This document shows positions 1-7,911 of a stretch of DNA of 64,000 bases, piece after piece (position 1 is the stretch's first letter; each line of letters starts with the position of its first letter). Origin of the DNA: a virus. The position numbers and the translations under genes are program-made. The notes below the pieces were generated by a model. That model had not been told where the DNA came from. It made no database searches and saw only the letters and a list, made by a program, of their open reading frames with translations. Where the stretch lies: the IMG/VR virus record IMGVR_UViG_3300017729_000001, positions 1 to 64,000 of that record, one strand, 5' to 3'.

Positions 1-173
1 ACTAATTGCGCACCGAAATGGTTACATATTTCTTGGTCTTCAAGTAATCTCTTTGGATTATTTTCTACAGTTAGAATAACCTTTTTTTCATACTCTGAGT
101 CATACAAATACTTGCTAGCACTTAATATGATATCATCCGAATGAGGTTGGATGAGTAAAACTTTTTTTTCCAT
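1..173 (-). CDS. PIG-L/LmbE-like deacetylase, N-terminal fragment
   Basis: This is the first 57 codons of a gene that runs off the left edge of the window. The ATG at 173-171 gives a protein starting MEKKVLLIQPHSDDIILSAS. The PHSDD segment matches the zinc-binding PHxDD motif near the N-terminus of PIG-L/LmbE N-acetylglucosaminyl deacetylases, preceded by the expected hydrophobic beta strand. The second His of the family lies outside the window. Such enzymes remove N-acetyl groups from sugars. In a phage the substrate could be a nucleotide sugar, a cell-surface glycan or a DNA-base decoration; nothing visible decides this. The family call rests on one motif and its position. Confidence 0.6.
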   Translation of the reverse strand, partial: MEKKVLLIQPHSDDIILSASKYLYDSEYEKKVILTVENNPKRLLEDQEICNHFGAQL

Positions 174-187
174 TTATCAAATTTTAA

Positions 188-1096
188 TTATGGTGTTATA
201 GTAATCTTAACTTTGGAAGTTCTCTTAACACCACGTTTATTTCTTTTTACAACAAAATCTTTCACGCTATCATCCCAAACACTATTAGGTGGAACAACGT
301 GTAAGATTGACCTTGCCCACGGATGAGCTGGTCCAACTACAGGCAATTGGTCTTTTCTGCCTATATTATTTCCATTCGCAATCAAATCGTCAATTTCAAA
401 TATAACTGGTTTCTTGCCTGGTGACCCATAATTCTTTTCGCAGTGTTTACAAACACCTGGAAAGGTCTGTTTATATACTTTCGCATCTGGCCCATAGTCT
501 TCAAGAATTTGCTGTGCTCTACCAAAGCCATATGCTTCTTGTAGAATGTAGTCAGCCATTCTTGAGAAATCTCGTGCCCAGTCTTCAGTTATTGCTCTTA
601 ATTCACTTGCTAGCCACTGCTTTGACTTTCCTTTTTCGTATGCTTCAATTGACTTCTTTTTTATCTGCTTACGAATCTTTGCTTGTTCCGCAGTACTCGC
701 TGTTAATATCCTTTGTGAGAATTTATTAGTGATTTTATTTCCCAACCCTGATAAGTCTGTATATGCTCTATTCTTTAAAAGTTGTAGTCCAGCTTTTCTC
801 GTTGTACTTTGAGGCTTTGCTAATTCATCTCCAAACCATTTATCAAATTTGGATGGCGTAACTTTATATGATTTGTTCCCACCTAGTGTTTGCGCCATTA
901 CTCCGAAATAATAAGCACGCTCAATGTCACTTATCCCTCCCCAAAGTGTATCATCGTCAGGGTCAATCCCCATACTTTGGAGTAAAATTTTATCATAATC
1001 TGATACATAAGTTAGTCCAAGTTGAGTGCCTATAAACAAAACTTGATTGACCTTTATCATGTCAATCATCTTCCATATATCTGTAATACTAAACAT
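188..1096 (-). CDS. MuF-like minor head / head morphogenesis protein
   Basis: 302 aa. The N-terminal two thirds is mostly helical. The C-terminal part carries CKHCEKNYG at about residues 217-225, then GPAHPWARS near 258-266. This C..C plus late GxxHPxxR layout is typical of the Phage Mu F / SPP1 gp7 family, minor head proteins that sit inside or near the portal and assist head assembly and DNA ejection. The Cys pair and the His probably bind zinc (inference). The start overlaps the stop of the upstream 76-aa gene by 8 nt. It is about 7 kb downstream of the portal, with fibre and lysis genes between, which is unusual. Family membership is by pattern only. Confidence 0.6.
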   Translation of the reverse strand: MFSITDIWKMIDMIKVNQVLFIGTQLGLTYVSDYDKILLQSMGIDPDDDTLWGGISDIERAYYFGVMAQTLGGNKSYKVTPSKFDKWFGDELAKPQSTTRKAGLQLLKNRAYTDLSGLGNKITNKFSQRILTASTAEQAKIRKQIKKKSIEAYEKGKSKQWLASELRAITEDWARDFSRMADYILQEAYGFGRAQQILEDYGPDAKVYKQTFPGVCKHCEKNYGSPGKKPVIFEIDDLIANGNNIGRKDQLPVVGPAHPWARSILHVVPPNSVWDDSVKDFVVKRNKRGVKRTSKVKITITP

Positions 1097-1319
1097 CGCT
1101 ATCCTTTAAAAAATTAACGATGTCCGTCATGGATTTTCCTACAACTTGTTTGGCATATGATTCTTGGAAGTTTTGTATAATGTCATCTAGGACAGGTTCA
1201 TTTTCTTCCTTTACGTGTCTTTGAGCTTTCTTTTCGGCAGACTTCTTAATGAACTTGGCGTTCAGCTTTTCTACTTTCTTTTGAGCTTTTTGTATCTCAT
1301 CTTGATTAATTAGAGCCAT
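1089..1319 (-). CDS. Small charged helical protein, unknown function
   Basis: 76 aa, rich in Lys and Glu, predicted to be almost entirely helical with a coiled-coil-like first half (residues 8-45). No recognisable domain or membrane segment. It overlaps the genes on both sides by 8-14 nt, so it is probably translationally coupled inside the lysis/head segment. The stop overlaps the start of the MuF-like gene, which may mean it works with that protein, but this is only positional. Confidence 0.65.
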   Translation of the reverse strand: MALINQDEIQKAQKKVEKLNAKFIKKSAEKKAQRHVKEENEPVLDDIIQNFQESYAKQVVGKSMTDIVNFLKDSDV

Positions 1320-2040
1320 ATATTAAAAATGTTGTTAGGACAGTACCTGTTGCTGTCCCCATTAAAAAATTAAACCAAGGTTTGTTCCATACCTTGTCAC
1401 TCTTATTTATAACCTTGACATTGTTCAGACCAGTTATATTAGTATATGGATTATCACTCTGAACTTCTACGAATGACTTCAGTGGTTTATTCCACTTTTC
1501 TCGCCTTTTACCTACAGTGATAGTTAGTTTATTCGTAAAATTTAAAGAATCCATTAGCAAACCATTTCTAGTAACCGAACCAGAGTAATGGTACCAATCA
1601 TCAAAAGTTGAAAAACGTGTTCCAAACTTAACACCGATTGGAACTTGGACCAACACAGTATCGTGAGTTGTATCCGTTGTATGGACAAATATATCTTGCC
1701 CAGGAATTGTTTCATATTTGGCGATGACGTTTTTTAATTCAGTTTGAAAATTGACTTTGATTTGAGAGTTCAATTTTTTCAAATTAGAATTTTCTAAAAT
1801 TTTTCTCTCCAAACTTCTGTCCTTACCAATTATGACTTCTTCTTGCTCAGCAATTTGCTTACCAAGTTTATCAATCTCCAAATCGAACTTTTGTTGTTCT
1901 TCCAAATATCCATCTACCAAAAGTTGTGTATTCTCTGCTCTCATTTTAGCATTATCACAACTCTTCATACATAAAAATAAAGCAATGACTAGCAGTATTT
2001 GACTGCCAGCCATTATCTTCATTATAGTGTTCTTATCCAT
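1306..2040 (-). CDS. Membrane-anchored coiled-coil protein, spanin-like candidate
   Basis: The ATG at 2040 gives 244 aa; a TTG two codons upstream is less likely. It has an N-terminal hydrophobic segment (about residues 7-26), a long coiled coil (about 30-105), a periplasmic-looking domain and a second hydrophobic segment near the C-terminus (about 220-240). TM plus coiled coil plus globular domain immediately downstream of the endolysin-like gene and holin fits a spanin that disrupts the outer membrane. Proteins of this design are common in Bacteroidetes phages. There is no clear lipobox. The N-terminus overlaps the upstream gene by 8 nt. Topology is visible; the spanin role is inferred. Confidence 0.6.
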   Translation of the reverse strand: MDKNTIMKIMAGSQILLVIALFLCMKSCDNAKMRAENTQLLVDGYLEEQQKFDLEIDKLGKQIAEQEEVIIGKDRSLERKILENSNLKKLNSQIKVNFQTELKNVIAKYETIPGQDIFVHTTDTTHDTVLVQVPIGVKFGTRFSTFDDWYHYSGSVTRNGLLMDSLNFTNKLTITVGKRREKWNKPLKSFVEVQSDNPYTNITGLNNVKVINKSDKVWNKPWFNFLMGTATGTVLTTFLIYGSN

Positions 2041-2650
2041 TTTCAAAGTCTTTTGATTCCAATAAAGTATAACTCACTTTGTCGCCATGTGATTCCATAG
2101 ACCTATAAATCACGGCAAGCCATGCTTTAAATTCCTCTGAATCTTGTATAACTTGACAACCTGCTGAGTATGGTCCAACCTTATCTATATCATTTTTGAA
2201 AGATGTCGTATGACCATTAACGTACATTGCGTCAGAATAGATTGGTCCATCTACATCAAACTTTCCGTCACTGTCATTATCTCTCCAACCTTTGAATTGG
2301 TTTTTTCCGTTTTGTCTCAACGCTGGGTATCTCGTTTTTCCGTGTAATCCAGCATACCAACAACTACGATATTGTCCAGGCATCATGATAAAAGTTCCTT
2401 GCTTATTCATCAATTTATTCTTCAACCAATACAACCCTGGTTTTGTAGTTGCCTTAAATGCTAAGCAAACTTCATTTCCAAACTCATCTTTGTACGCAAC
2501 ACCTACGATATCATTGAACTCATTGACTACATCATAGCCAAATCTCACTCCAAATATATTTACGTCAAATGCTCCGTTCTCAAAAAATTTATAACCTTTT
2601 GACTCAACTGTTTTCTTTAGCCTTTGATATGATAATCCAAATTTTTCCAT
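2033..2650 (-). CDS. Putative endolysin with SAGCQV (L,D-transpeptidase-like) motif
   Basis: 205 aa. Key segments are GLHG (residues 101-104), a region with His147 (NGHTTS) and YSAGCQV (161-167). A His plus a S-x-G-C signature resembles the catalytic His/Cys pair of YkuD-type L,D-transpeptidases. A phage family with this GxH...H...SAGCQV layout is often found beside holins. It lacks a signal peptide, as expected for a holin-released endolysin, and sits between holin and spanin-like genes. The likely role is cleavage of peptidoglycan crosslinks at lysis, but the exact bond is unknown. The start follows the phage's usual A-rich AAAGATGG context. Confidence 0.6.
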   Translation of the reverse strand: MEKFGLSYQRLKKTVESKGYKFFENGAFDVNIFGVRFGYDVVNEFNDIVGVAYKDEFGNEVCLAFKATTKPGLYWLKNKLMNKQGTFIMMPGQYRSCWYAGLHGKTRYPALRQNGKNQFKGWRDNDSDGKFDVDGPIYSDAMYVNGHTTSFKNDIDKVGPYSAGCQVIQDSEEFKAWLAVIYRSMESHGDKVSYTLLESKDFENG

Positions 2651-2665
2651 CTTTATTATTTATTG

Positions 2666-2851
2666 TTACTTTTCTTCTTTTGGAAGAGCAATTAAACTAT
2701 CTTTTGAGCGCAAGAATAAGAGCCCAGTTGCTAACCATCCAGACATATCTTGTGTCGTTGCTTTTTCTAGGAAAATCATAGCACCGCAAAATACGATGAT
2801 TAATATTCCTAAGATTGTTGTCACATAGTTTGAAAATAATCTACTTTTCAT
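2666..2851 (-). CDS. Holin-like small membrane protein
   Basis: 61 aa with two hydrophobic stretches: residues about 9-28 (strong) and about 37-47 (weaker), followed by a charged tail. Its size, topology and place directly upstream of the endolysin-like gene fit a small holin, which would form lesions in the inner membrane at lysis. Two-TM holins of very similar shape, ending in a short charged tail after a SKDSLIAL-like segment, are frequent in Bacteroidetes phages. Assignment is by topology and context rather than a diagnostic motif. Confidence 0.65.
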   Translation of the reverse strand: MKSRLFSNYVTTILGILIIVFCGAMIFLEKATTQDMSGWLATGLLFLRSKDSLIALPKEEK

Positions 2852-2866
2852 TTTATTTGGTTTTAA

Positions 2867-3217
2867 TTAATTACTATTCAATTGTACACCCTCCATAAAT
2901 GACATCTTTTTTTGTACGTCAATTATTTCAAGATGATTTTCTTTTATTATTGCTTTGAGGTCTTTAATCTCAGCCATGATGCGATTGTATCTTTCTTGGT
3001 TTCTATGTTGCTGAATTTCAAACTCTCTGGTCATCTCATGTTCTAATTCAATGAACTTATCATCTTGCCTAACATTATCAATTGAGTTCGTTTCTATTTT
3101 ATAATATGCCGTGCCTACACCTACTATGAATATGACTAGGTATATTATAATTTTGCCCCAAGTGGATATAGCATCACCCCACAAATTGGCACGTTGAACT
3201 TTCTTTTCTTCTGGCAT
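2867..3217 (-). CDS. Membrane-anchored coiled-coil protein in lysis cluster
   Basis: 116 aa with one transmembrane segment (about residues 21-40) followed by a long amphipathic helix or coiled coil (about 52-108). It sits between another TM/coiled-coil gene and the holin-like gene. The architecture recalls XhlA/hemolysin-type lysis accessory proteins or one half of a two-component spanin. No motif separates these options. Confidence 0.6.
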   Translation of the reverse strand: MPEEKKVQRANLWGDAISTWGKIIIYLVIFIVGVGTAYYKIETNSIDNVRQDDKFIELEHEMTREFEIQQHRNQERYNRIMAEIKDLKAIIKENHLEIIDVQKKMSFMEGVQLNSN

Positions 3218-3222
3218 AAGTC

Positions 3223-3600
3223 CTATTTATCATCTTTTAACATCTTAACCAGTTCAGATATTGCGGCAACTTCGTTTTTACTGCTATCAGATATTGCTTG
3301 TTTTATTTCATCCAAAGCTGTTTTCTGATAGTTCATATGAATATTAACTCCCTCAAAATTCTTTCTAGTTTCTGAAGATAGCAACTCAAGGTCTTTTCTC
3401 AACAATTCTGTTTCACCCTTTCTTTTCCCTAGTTCTGCCCTTATTGAACTAATGGCTTTATCATTTGACAATTTATAGCTAGTGAAGTCATTTCTATTTT
3501 CTGACTCTCCTAGCTTAACTCCATTAATCCACTGCTTGATGAAAAAACTACTTATGGCAAGCAACATCGAATTCACACCTAGCATTATCCATATCTCCAT
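3223..3600 (-). CDS. N-terminally anchored coiled-coil protein in lysis cluster
   Basis: 125 aa. A hydrophobic N-terminus (about residues 3-24) is followed by a long charged helical region. It has the same design as the next gene downstream (2867-3217), so the two may be divergent duplicates or two parts of one envelope complex. Function unknown; lysis or membrane association is inferred from topology and neighbours. Confidence 0.6.
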   Translation of the reverse strand: MEIWIMLGVNSMLLAISSFFIKQWINGVKLGESENRNDFTSYKLSNDKAISSIRAELGKRKGETELLRKDLELLSSETRKNFEGVNIHMNYQKTALDEIKQAISDSSKNEVAAISELVKMLKDDK

Positions 3601-3650
3601 ATCTTCTCTGTATTTTACAACATTAATAACTGTTGTTGTTTAATCTTTTA

Positions 3651-3893
3651 CTAAAAAGCTGGTGCCTCCTTTAAGCACTCAACCTTTAAAACCCCCTCCT
3701 GTAAATCAAAGTTCTGTATAACAGGATAATCAGATGTAACGGCTACATCAATAATGTTATAAATTTCTTGATAAAACTCTTGGTCAACTCCAGTAATTAC
3801 TACAATAAAATTCGTATTGTTATTAATATCGCAAAATTGAATTTCGCCATATTCTTCTAAATCACTATTCAAAGTTGGTATATCTACTGCCAT
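3651..3893 (-). CDS. Small acidic protein, unknown function
   Basis: 80 aa, strongly acidic, predicted mixed alpha/beta, no TM segment and no motif I recognise. It starts 3 nt downstream of the preceding fibre-region gene and shares its transcript. It could be a fibre accessory or assembly factor; only position supports that. Confidence 0.55.
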   Translation of the reverse strand: MAVDIPTLNSDLEEYGEIQFCDINNNTNFIVVITGVDQEFYQEIYNIIDVAVTSDYPVIQNFDLQEGVLKVECLKEAPAF

Positions 3894-3896
3894 TTT

Positions 3897-4538
3897 TTAT
3901 TTTTTAAACTGTATGTTGATTCTGGAATTAGTAACTAGGTTAGCATTTCCTGTTGGAAACGCATTATCTGCTCTATCATCTGCTGCCTTATCAACAGCAA
4001 CTTCATATTCACCATGTCCGAATCCACTCGCCCAAGAACCATCTCTATTTTCCCAAACTAACAATAAGTTGTCTGTTCCATTATAACAAAAATTTGTATC
4101 AAAGGTAAATGACTTCCAACCTGAGCCGAAGATAGTCCAAGTGAAATTTTCTTTAACTATTGTCTCATCATAAATTGTCAAATTGGATAAATCAATCGGT
4201 TGACCATTATTGTCAAACACGCTTTCAACTACGTGGTACAATTTTATAGTCTGATTATTGTAGGTATATCCATTTGAGTAACCCGCAATTTCAATATTAA
4301 TACCAGTGATTTGCATTGGTACTGGATTCAGGGCAGTACTTCCTAGTTCATCATATTCCCAAATCGCAGCATACCAACTGTAATCATAAAGACCATAGGC
4401 TGGAGCATTCGATGAGTTCCTAGTTCCTGTTCCAACCTGAAAGCTGTTTCCAAGTATGGGGGCACAACCACCTGTGTCAGTGTTTTCGTTTCTTTGCGAA
4501 TTTAAATGCCCTTTGTATGGTATAATTTTCTGAGTCAT
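3897..4538 (-). CDS. Beta-rich fibre-region protein, possible carbohydrate-binding domain
   Basis: 213 aa, rich in Tyr, Trp, Asn and Gly, with alternating beta-strand pattern and no long helices. The segment WENRDGSW near residue 162 resembles motifs in beta-sandwich domains of secreted Bacteroidetes proteins. It follows two large Cys-rich fibre-like genes, so it probably belongs to the adsorption apparatus and may bind a surface glycan. This is inferred from composition and context. Confidence 0.55.
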   Translation of the reverse strand: MTQKIIPYKGHLNSQRNENTDTGGCAPILGNSFQVGTGTRNSSNAPAYGLYDYSWYAAIWEYDELGSTALNPVPMQITGINIEIAGYSNGYTYNNQTIKLYHVVESVFDNNGQPIDLSNLTIYDETIVKENFTWTIFGSGWKSFTFDTNFCYNGTDNLLLVWENRDGSWASGFGHGEYEVAVDKAADDRADNAFPTGNANLVTNSRINIQFKK

Positions 4539-4541
4539 ATT

Positions 4542-6257
4542 CTATGTATAATTATGTCCATATGTCCACCAAAAAGTTGTTCCGTCAAATACCCAAGAAA
4601 AGATATCAAACGCATTAGGTGTTAAAGTTATTGTAGCATTCCCATCAGCAACTACTTTACTATATGGTGGTGCTTTTAGGTTTCCATTAGGAATGTTAAG
4701 AGCAACAGCATTATCACCCACTGAATTCTCTACAATTAGTGTTCCATAATCTCCATCTTGTGCTCCTGTGATAATTAGGTCATAATTTCCCCCTGTTGGT
4801 ATATTTATCTTTGCGTTGTAGTAATCAACATAACGCCAAGTAAATTGTGGACCAGCAGCAGTTATGGTTTGAAAAGGCTTTCTTGAATCTTGCATATTTG
4901 CTACATCCAATAAACTCTCATTCACTACTATATCAACTTCGCCTGTTCCTGTTAGGTCATCAATATCAATTGTTGAATCACTAGACTTAATTGACTTAAA
5001 TTCTAAATCAGAACCAGTCTTGGCATCAAACAATCCTACTCCAGCCCCACTATTACTCGCTGTATTTGCTTCACCTGTTCCAGTCAATCCATCCAACTTA
5101 ACTTTATCGGCAGAACTCATAACTCCAGATGTCGATGTAGTTGCTAATTTCAACTCTAATTCTTGAGATGATAAATCAGCACTATCTTTCGTAACTTGAC
5201 CTGAGTTTAAAGTCACTGAATCATGCCTTTTACTGGTATTAGCAGACACGTCAGAATTATTACTTACTTCCGTATCGAAATCAGTAATTTCACTTGCCGT
5301 ATGAGTATGAGAGAAATTAGTAATTTGACTTTTGTCAATTTGTAAATTAGATTCATTTACATCAATATCAATCTCGTCATTCGCTGTATCGTCAGTCACG
5401 CTGACTTTATTACTTCCAGCATTTATCTTTTTGAACTGAAGTTTGGTTCCATCCATCCCCTTATATGGACCAACACCGCCAGTTCCTATATTTTCACCTT
5501 CATTATCTGAACCACCACTTCCAGAGTCAGGGTCATAGCAATCCGCAGTTCCAATTCTAAAATCTTCAATTACATAACGACTTTCATTCGTATTTGACAC
5601 AGGCTGTAATGTCCTACATACCAAAGTTGACGCATTAAATGTTCCATCGGCAGCAGTCATTAATAAAGTATAAACTCCAGGTGAAGTGCTTTGGTCAACA
5701 GTCCATTTAGTTGCTAGTGCTCCATCTCCAAAACTAAATTCCATAGCGTCAGTTGGACTCACTGCTGTATTTGTAGCTAGTGTGATTTCAAGAGTGTAAG
5801 TTTGTCCACTCACTAAGGGCAACCCATCTTCTCCAAGAAATGTGATTGGTGGCGTTACTACTTCTAAATGAATAAACTTTTGTAGTCCAATTCTATTCTG
5901 AACTGATAAATCTTGCGTATTTGATATTGGTGTAGTGAATGTTAAATATTCCCAGACATTAAGATACGACCCACCTGTGTTAGCTGGAAGATAATCTGAC
6001 CAATCACAACCTCCACAACATTCGACCTTACAAGAATTAATCCACCTTTGAAAAAACAAGGCTTCAAAAGATGCGCTTGTCTCATCTAGCTTATTTGGTG
6101 AAACAATAATTCCTTGGTAGCATCTTTCTATGCCTCCCTCAGTTCTACTTGTTGAGAAATTAGAGCCTTGGTCATCTGAAGCCCATCTTATATAGGTGTA
6201 GTTTCCTTTACCACAACCGCAATTGCCTCCGCACGCACAATTTTTATTTCCACTCAT
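4542..6257 (-). CDS. Cys-rich tail fibre-like protein with repeat stalk
   Basis: 571 aa. The N-terminus is Cys/Gly rich, followed by NYTYIRW (residues 19-25), RCYQGIIV (45-52) and CKVECCGGCDW (76-86), a module also seen in the neighbouring 6286-7908 protein. A beta domain follows (about 90-235), then fibre repeats (about 265-460) with recurring LxFKxIxxxxxxIxI strands separated by DDxTGTGE/DDTANDEID-type turns, typical of trimeric phage fibre stalks. The last 110 residues form a compact beta-rich tip. It probably contributes to host recognition. It is an evident partial paralogue of the upstream protein. Confidence 0.65.
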   Translation of the reverse strand: MSGNKNCACGGNCGCGKGNYTYIRWASDDQGSNFSTSRTEGGIERCYQGIIVSPNKLDETSASFEALFFQRWINSCKVECCGGCDWSDYLPANTGGSYLNVWEYLTFTTPISNTQDLSVQNRIGLQKFIHLEVVTPPITFLGEDGLPLVSGQTYTLEITLATNTAVSPTDAMEFSFGDGALATKWTVDQSTSPGVYTLLMTAADGTFNASTLVCRTLQPVSNTNESRYVIEDFRIGTADCYDPDSGSGGSDNEGENIGTGGVGPYKGMDGTKLQFKKINAGSNKVSVTDDTANDEIDIDVNESNLQIDKSQITNFSHTHTASEITDFDTEVSNNSDVSANTSKRHDSVTLNSGQVTKDSADLSSQELELKLATTSTSGVMSSADKVKLDGLTGTGEANTASNSGAGVGLFDAKTGSDLEFKSIKSSDSTIDIDDLTGTGEVDIVVNESLLDVANMQDSRKPFQTITAAGPQFTWRYVDYYNAKINIPTGGNYDLIITGAQDGDYGTLIVENSVGDNAVALNIPNGNLKAPPYSKVVADGNATITLTPNAFDIFSWVFDGTTFWWTYGHNYT

Positions 6258-6285
6258 TTTATTTCTTTTTATGTTTTAATAACTG

Positions 6286-7908
6286 TTAAGCAACTGGGTC
6301 ACTACTCTCTGCTTCAGCAGCAGCAGCACCGCCACCCTCTAATTGAGCCACTCTTATTTCCAAAGCTTCAGTAGCAGCAGCATTGTCTTCTCCAACTACT
6401 TTATTACTACTTACTTTTTCATTAGTTTCTTCAACAACTTTCAAAGTAGATGCGTTGGCACGGTCAATTTGTTCTGTTCTATCCTTAACATTATCTGCTT
6501 CCCATAGTACAAAATCAGTTTCCTTATAGTTATCAATCTTGTCGTCAATATCCTTTGCTCTTTCGTCTAGTATCTCCTTTGCTCTCCACTGCTCATATTC
6601 ATGTTTCCACTTGGTATCTTCTGCTTCAGTTTCAGTTGCTCTGTCTTCAAGTTCTTTTATTTTATCACTTAATTCCGCAATCAATGCGGTTAGTTCCTTA
6701 ATATCACTAGCAGACTTCGCACAACATTCGTCTATGATTTCACGCAACTCTGCTATTTCTTTAGTCAGGCTTTCTTCTACAACTCTAATTTCTTCTTGTA
6801 ACTCGTTAATCACCTTGAATAGCTTTTCCATTTGTTTCAAAATGGTTTCGCAATCACAATCTGTACTTTCATCTTCATCCGAACATCCGCAATCATCGCA
6901 TGCTCCTGTAGGAATCCACATACCTTTAAAGTTAGCATAACTCAAGTCAGTAATCTCCGTTTCACTCGTTATGACAGCCCAATAACATCTACACTTTTTA
7001 CAAACTTCACCCTCTCCTGAATAAGTCAGGCAAGTTTCTTGTCCTAGCCTAACATCAAAAGTAGTGTTCATAGTTCCCTCAAAGTTTCCAAGTGTAATTA
7101 TTATTTGAGAACCACTTGCTACTCCATCGACATTAGAATGGACAGTTCTTTGTTCTGTAACTGGCCCAATTATATTTTCTCCATCCCCAGGGTTGCCTAA
7201 GTGAACAGTGAATCTACCATTGTAGGTAGCAACTGTAGTTATCTCTACTACATAATTGATAAAGTTTATCAGGTCAGCACCATTCAACTGTGTATCTATA
7301 ATAAGTTGTTGTCCAGGCAATCCATTTACGACTTCTACAGTCAATCCACCATTAGGTGAAGCTGTCGCTGAAAATGAGCCATTGGATAATGGATTCACAA
7401 TATAGCTATCTCCCCAAGAGCAATCTACACATGGTGCTTCATATCCTGGTTCTTCATAAATTGGATAATCACCCTCTCCACATTCATCCGAAAATCTCAA
7501 ATAAGTAAAGTTTCCTGTTTTTCCATTCTCATCACACCTACAATAGATTGTCCACTTTTTAGAAAACAAATCTGGAACTAAATCTACAAGGTCAATTTCC
7601 GTATTTGATGTTATGATAGCCCAATAGCAATGTCTTTCTGCGTTGAAGTCTAAACTAAACCCCTCGCCACTACATGCTTCAGCAAAAGCTATATAAGTAA
7701 AATTTCCACCATTACTAGGATTGGTATTTTGACAGAGTGGGTACCAATCTGCTAGAATTACATCATAATAGTAATGTACTTTCGCTGGACCAGTAGTATA
7801 AGGTGTGTTGGCATCATTGTACCAAAGTATTTTTGTATTCAGTGGTGGATTGACACCAACGTGAATAGCTTTTATAAGTCCTAAATTTTTTGTTCCAATT
7901 ATTGGCAT
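6286..7908 (-). CDS. Cys-rich fibre-like protein with coiled-coil stalk
   Basis: 540 aa. NFTYIAF (residues 69-75), HCYWAIIT (93-100) and YCRC (122-125) form one module. NFTYLRF (133-139) with CVDC (160-163) starts a second, split by a beta domain (170-300) before CRCYWAVIT (306-314) and CDDCGC (337-342). A coiled coil (about 354-520) and an Ala/Glu-rich tail follow. The paired cysteines suggest metal binding or disulfides. The architecture points to an elongated virion protein. It lies just downstream of the portal gene and upstream of its partial paralogue (4542-6257). Function is inferred from architecture. Confidence 0.6.
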   Translation of the reverse strand: MPIIGTKNLGLIKAIHVGVNPPLNTKILWYNDANTPYTTGPAKVHYYYDVILADWYPLCQNTNPSNGGNFTYIAFAEACSGEGFSLDFNAERHCYWAIITSNTEIDLVDLVPDLFSKKWTIYCRCDENGKTGNFTYLRFSDECGEGDYPIYEEPGYEAPCVDCSWGDSYIVNPLSNGSFSATASPNGGLTVEVVNGLPGQQLIIDTQLNGADLINFINYVVEITTVATYNGRFTVHLGNPGDGENIIGPVTEQRTVHSNVDGVASGSQIIITLGNFEGTMNTTFDVRLGQETCLTYSGEGEVCKKCRCYWAVITSETEITDLSYANFKGMWIPTGACDDCGCSDEDESTDCDCETILKQMEKLFKVINELQEEIRVVEESLTKEIAELREIIDECCAKSASDIKELTALIAELSDKIKELEDRATETEAEDTKWKHEYEQWRAKEILDERAKDIDDKIDNYKETDFVLWEADNVKDRTEQIDRANASTLKVVEETNEKVSSNKVVGEDNAAATEALEIRVAQLEGGGAAAAEAESSDPVA

Positions 7909-7911
7909 GTC

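Noticed and set aside
6539-6940. Plus-strand Ser-rich 133-codon frame
   Set aside because: Antisense of the coiled-coil region of the fibre-like gene; Ser runs are reverse complement of Glu/Ala/Lys codons.
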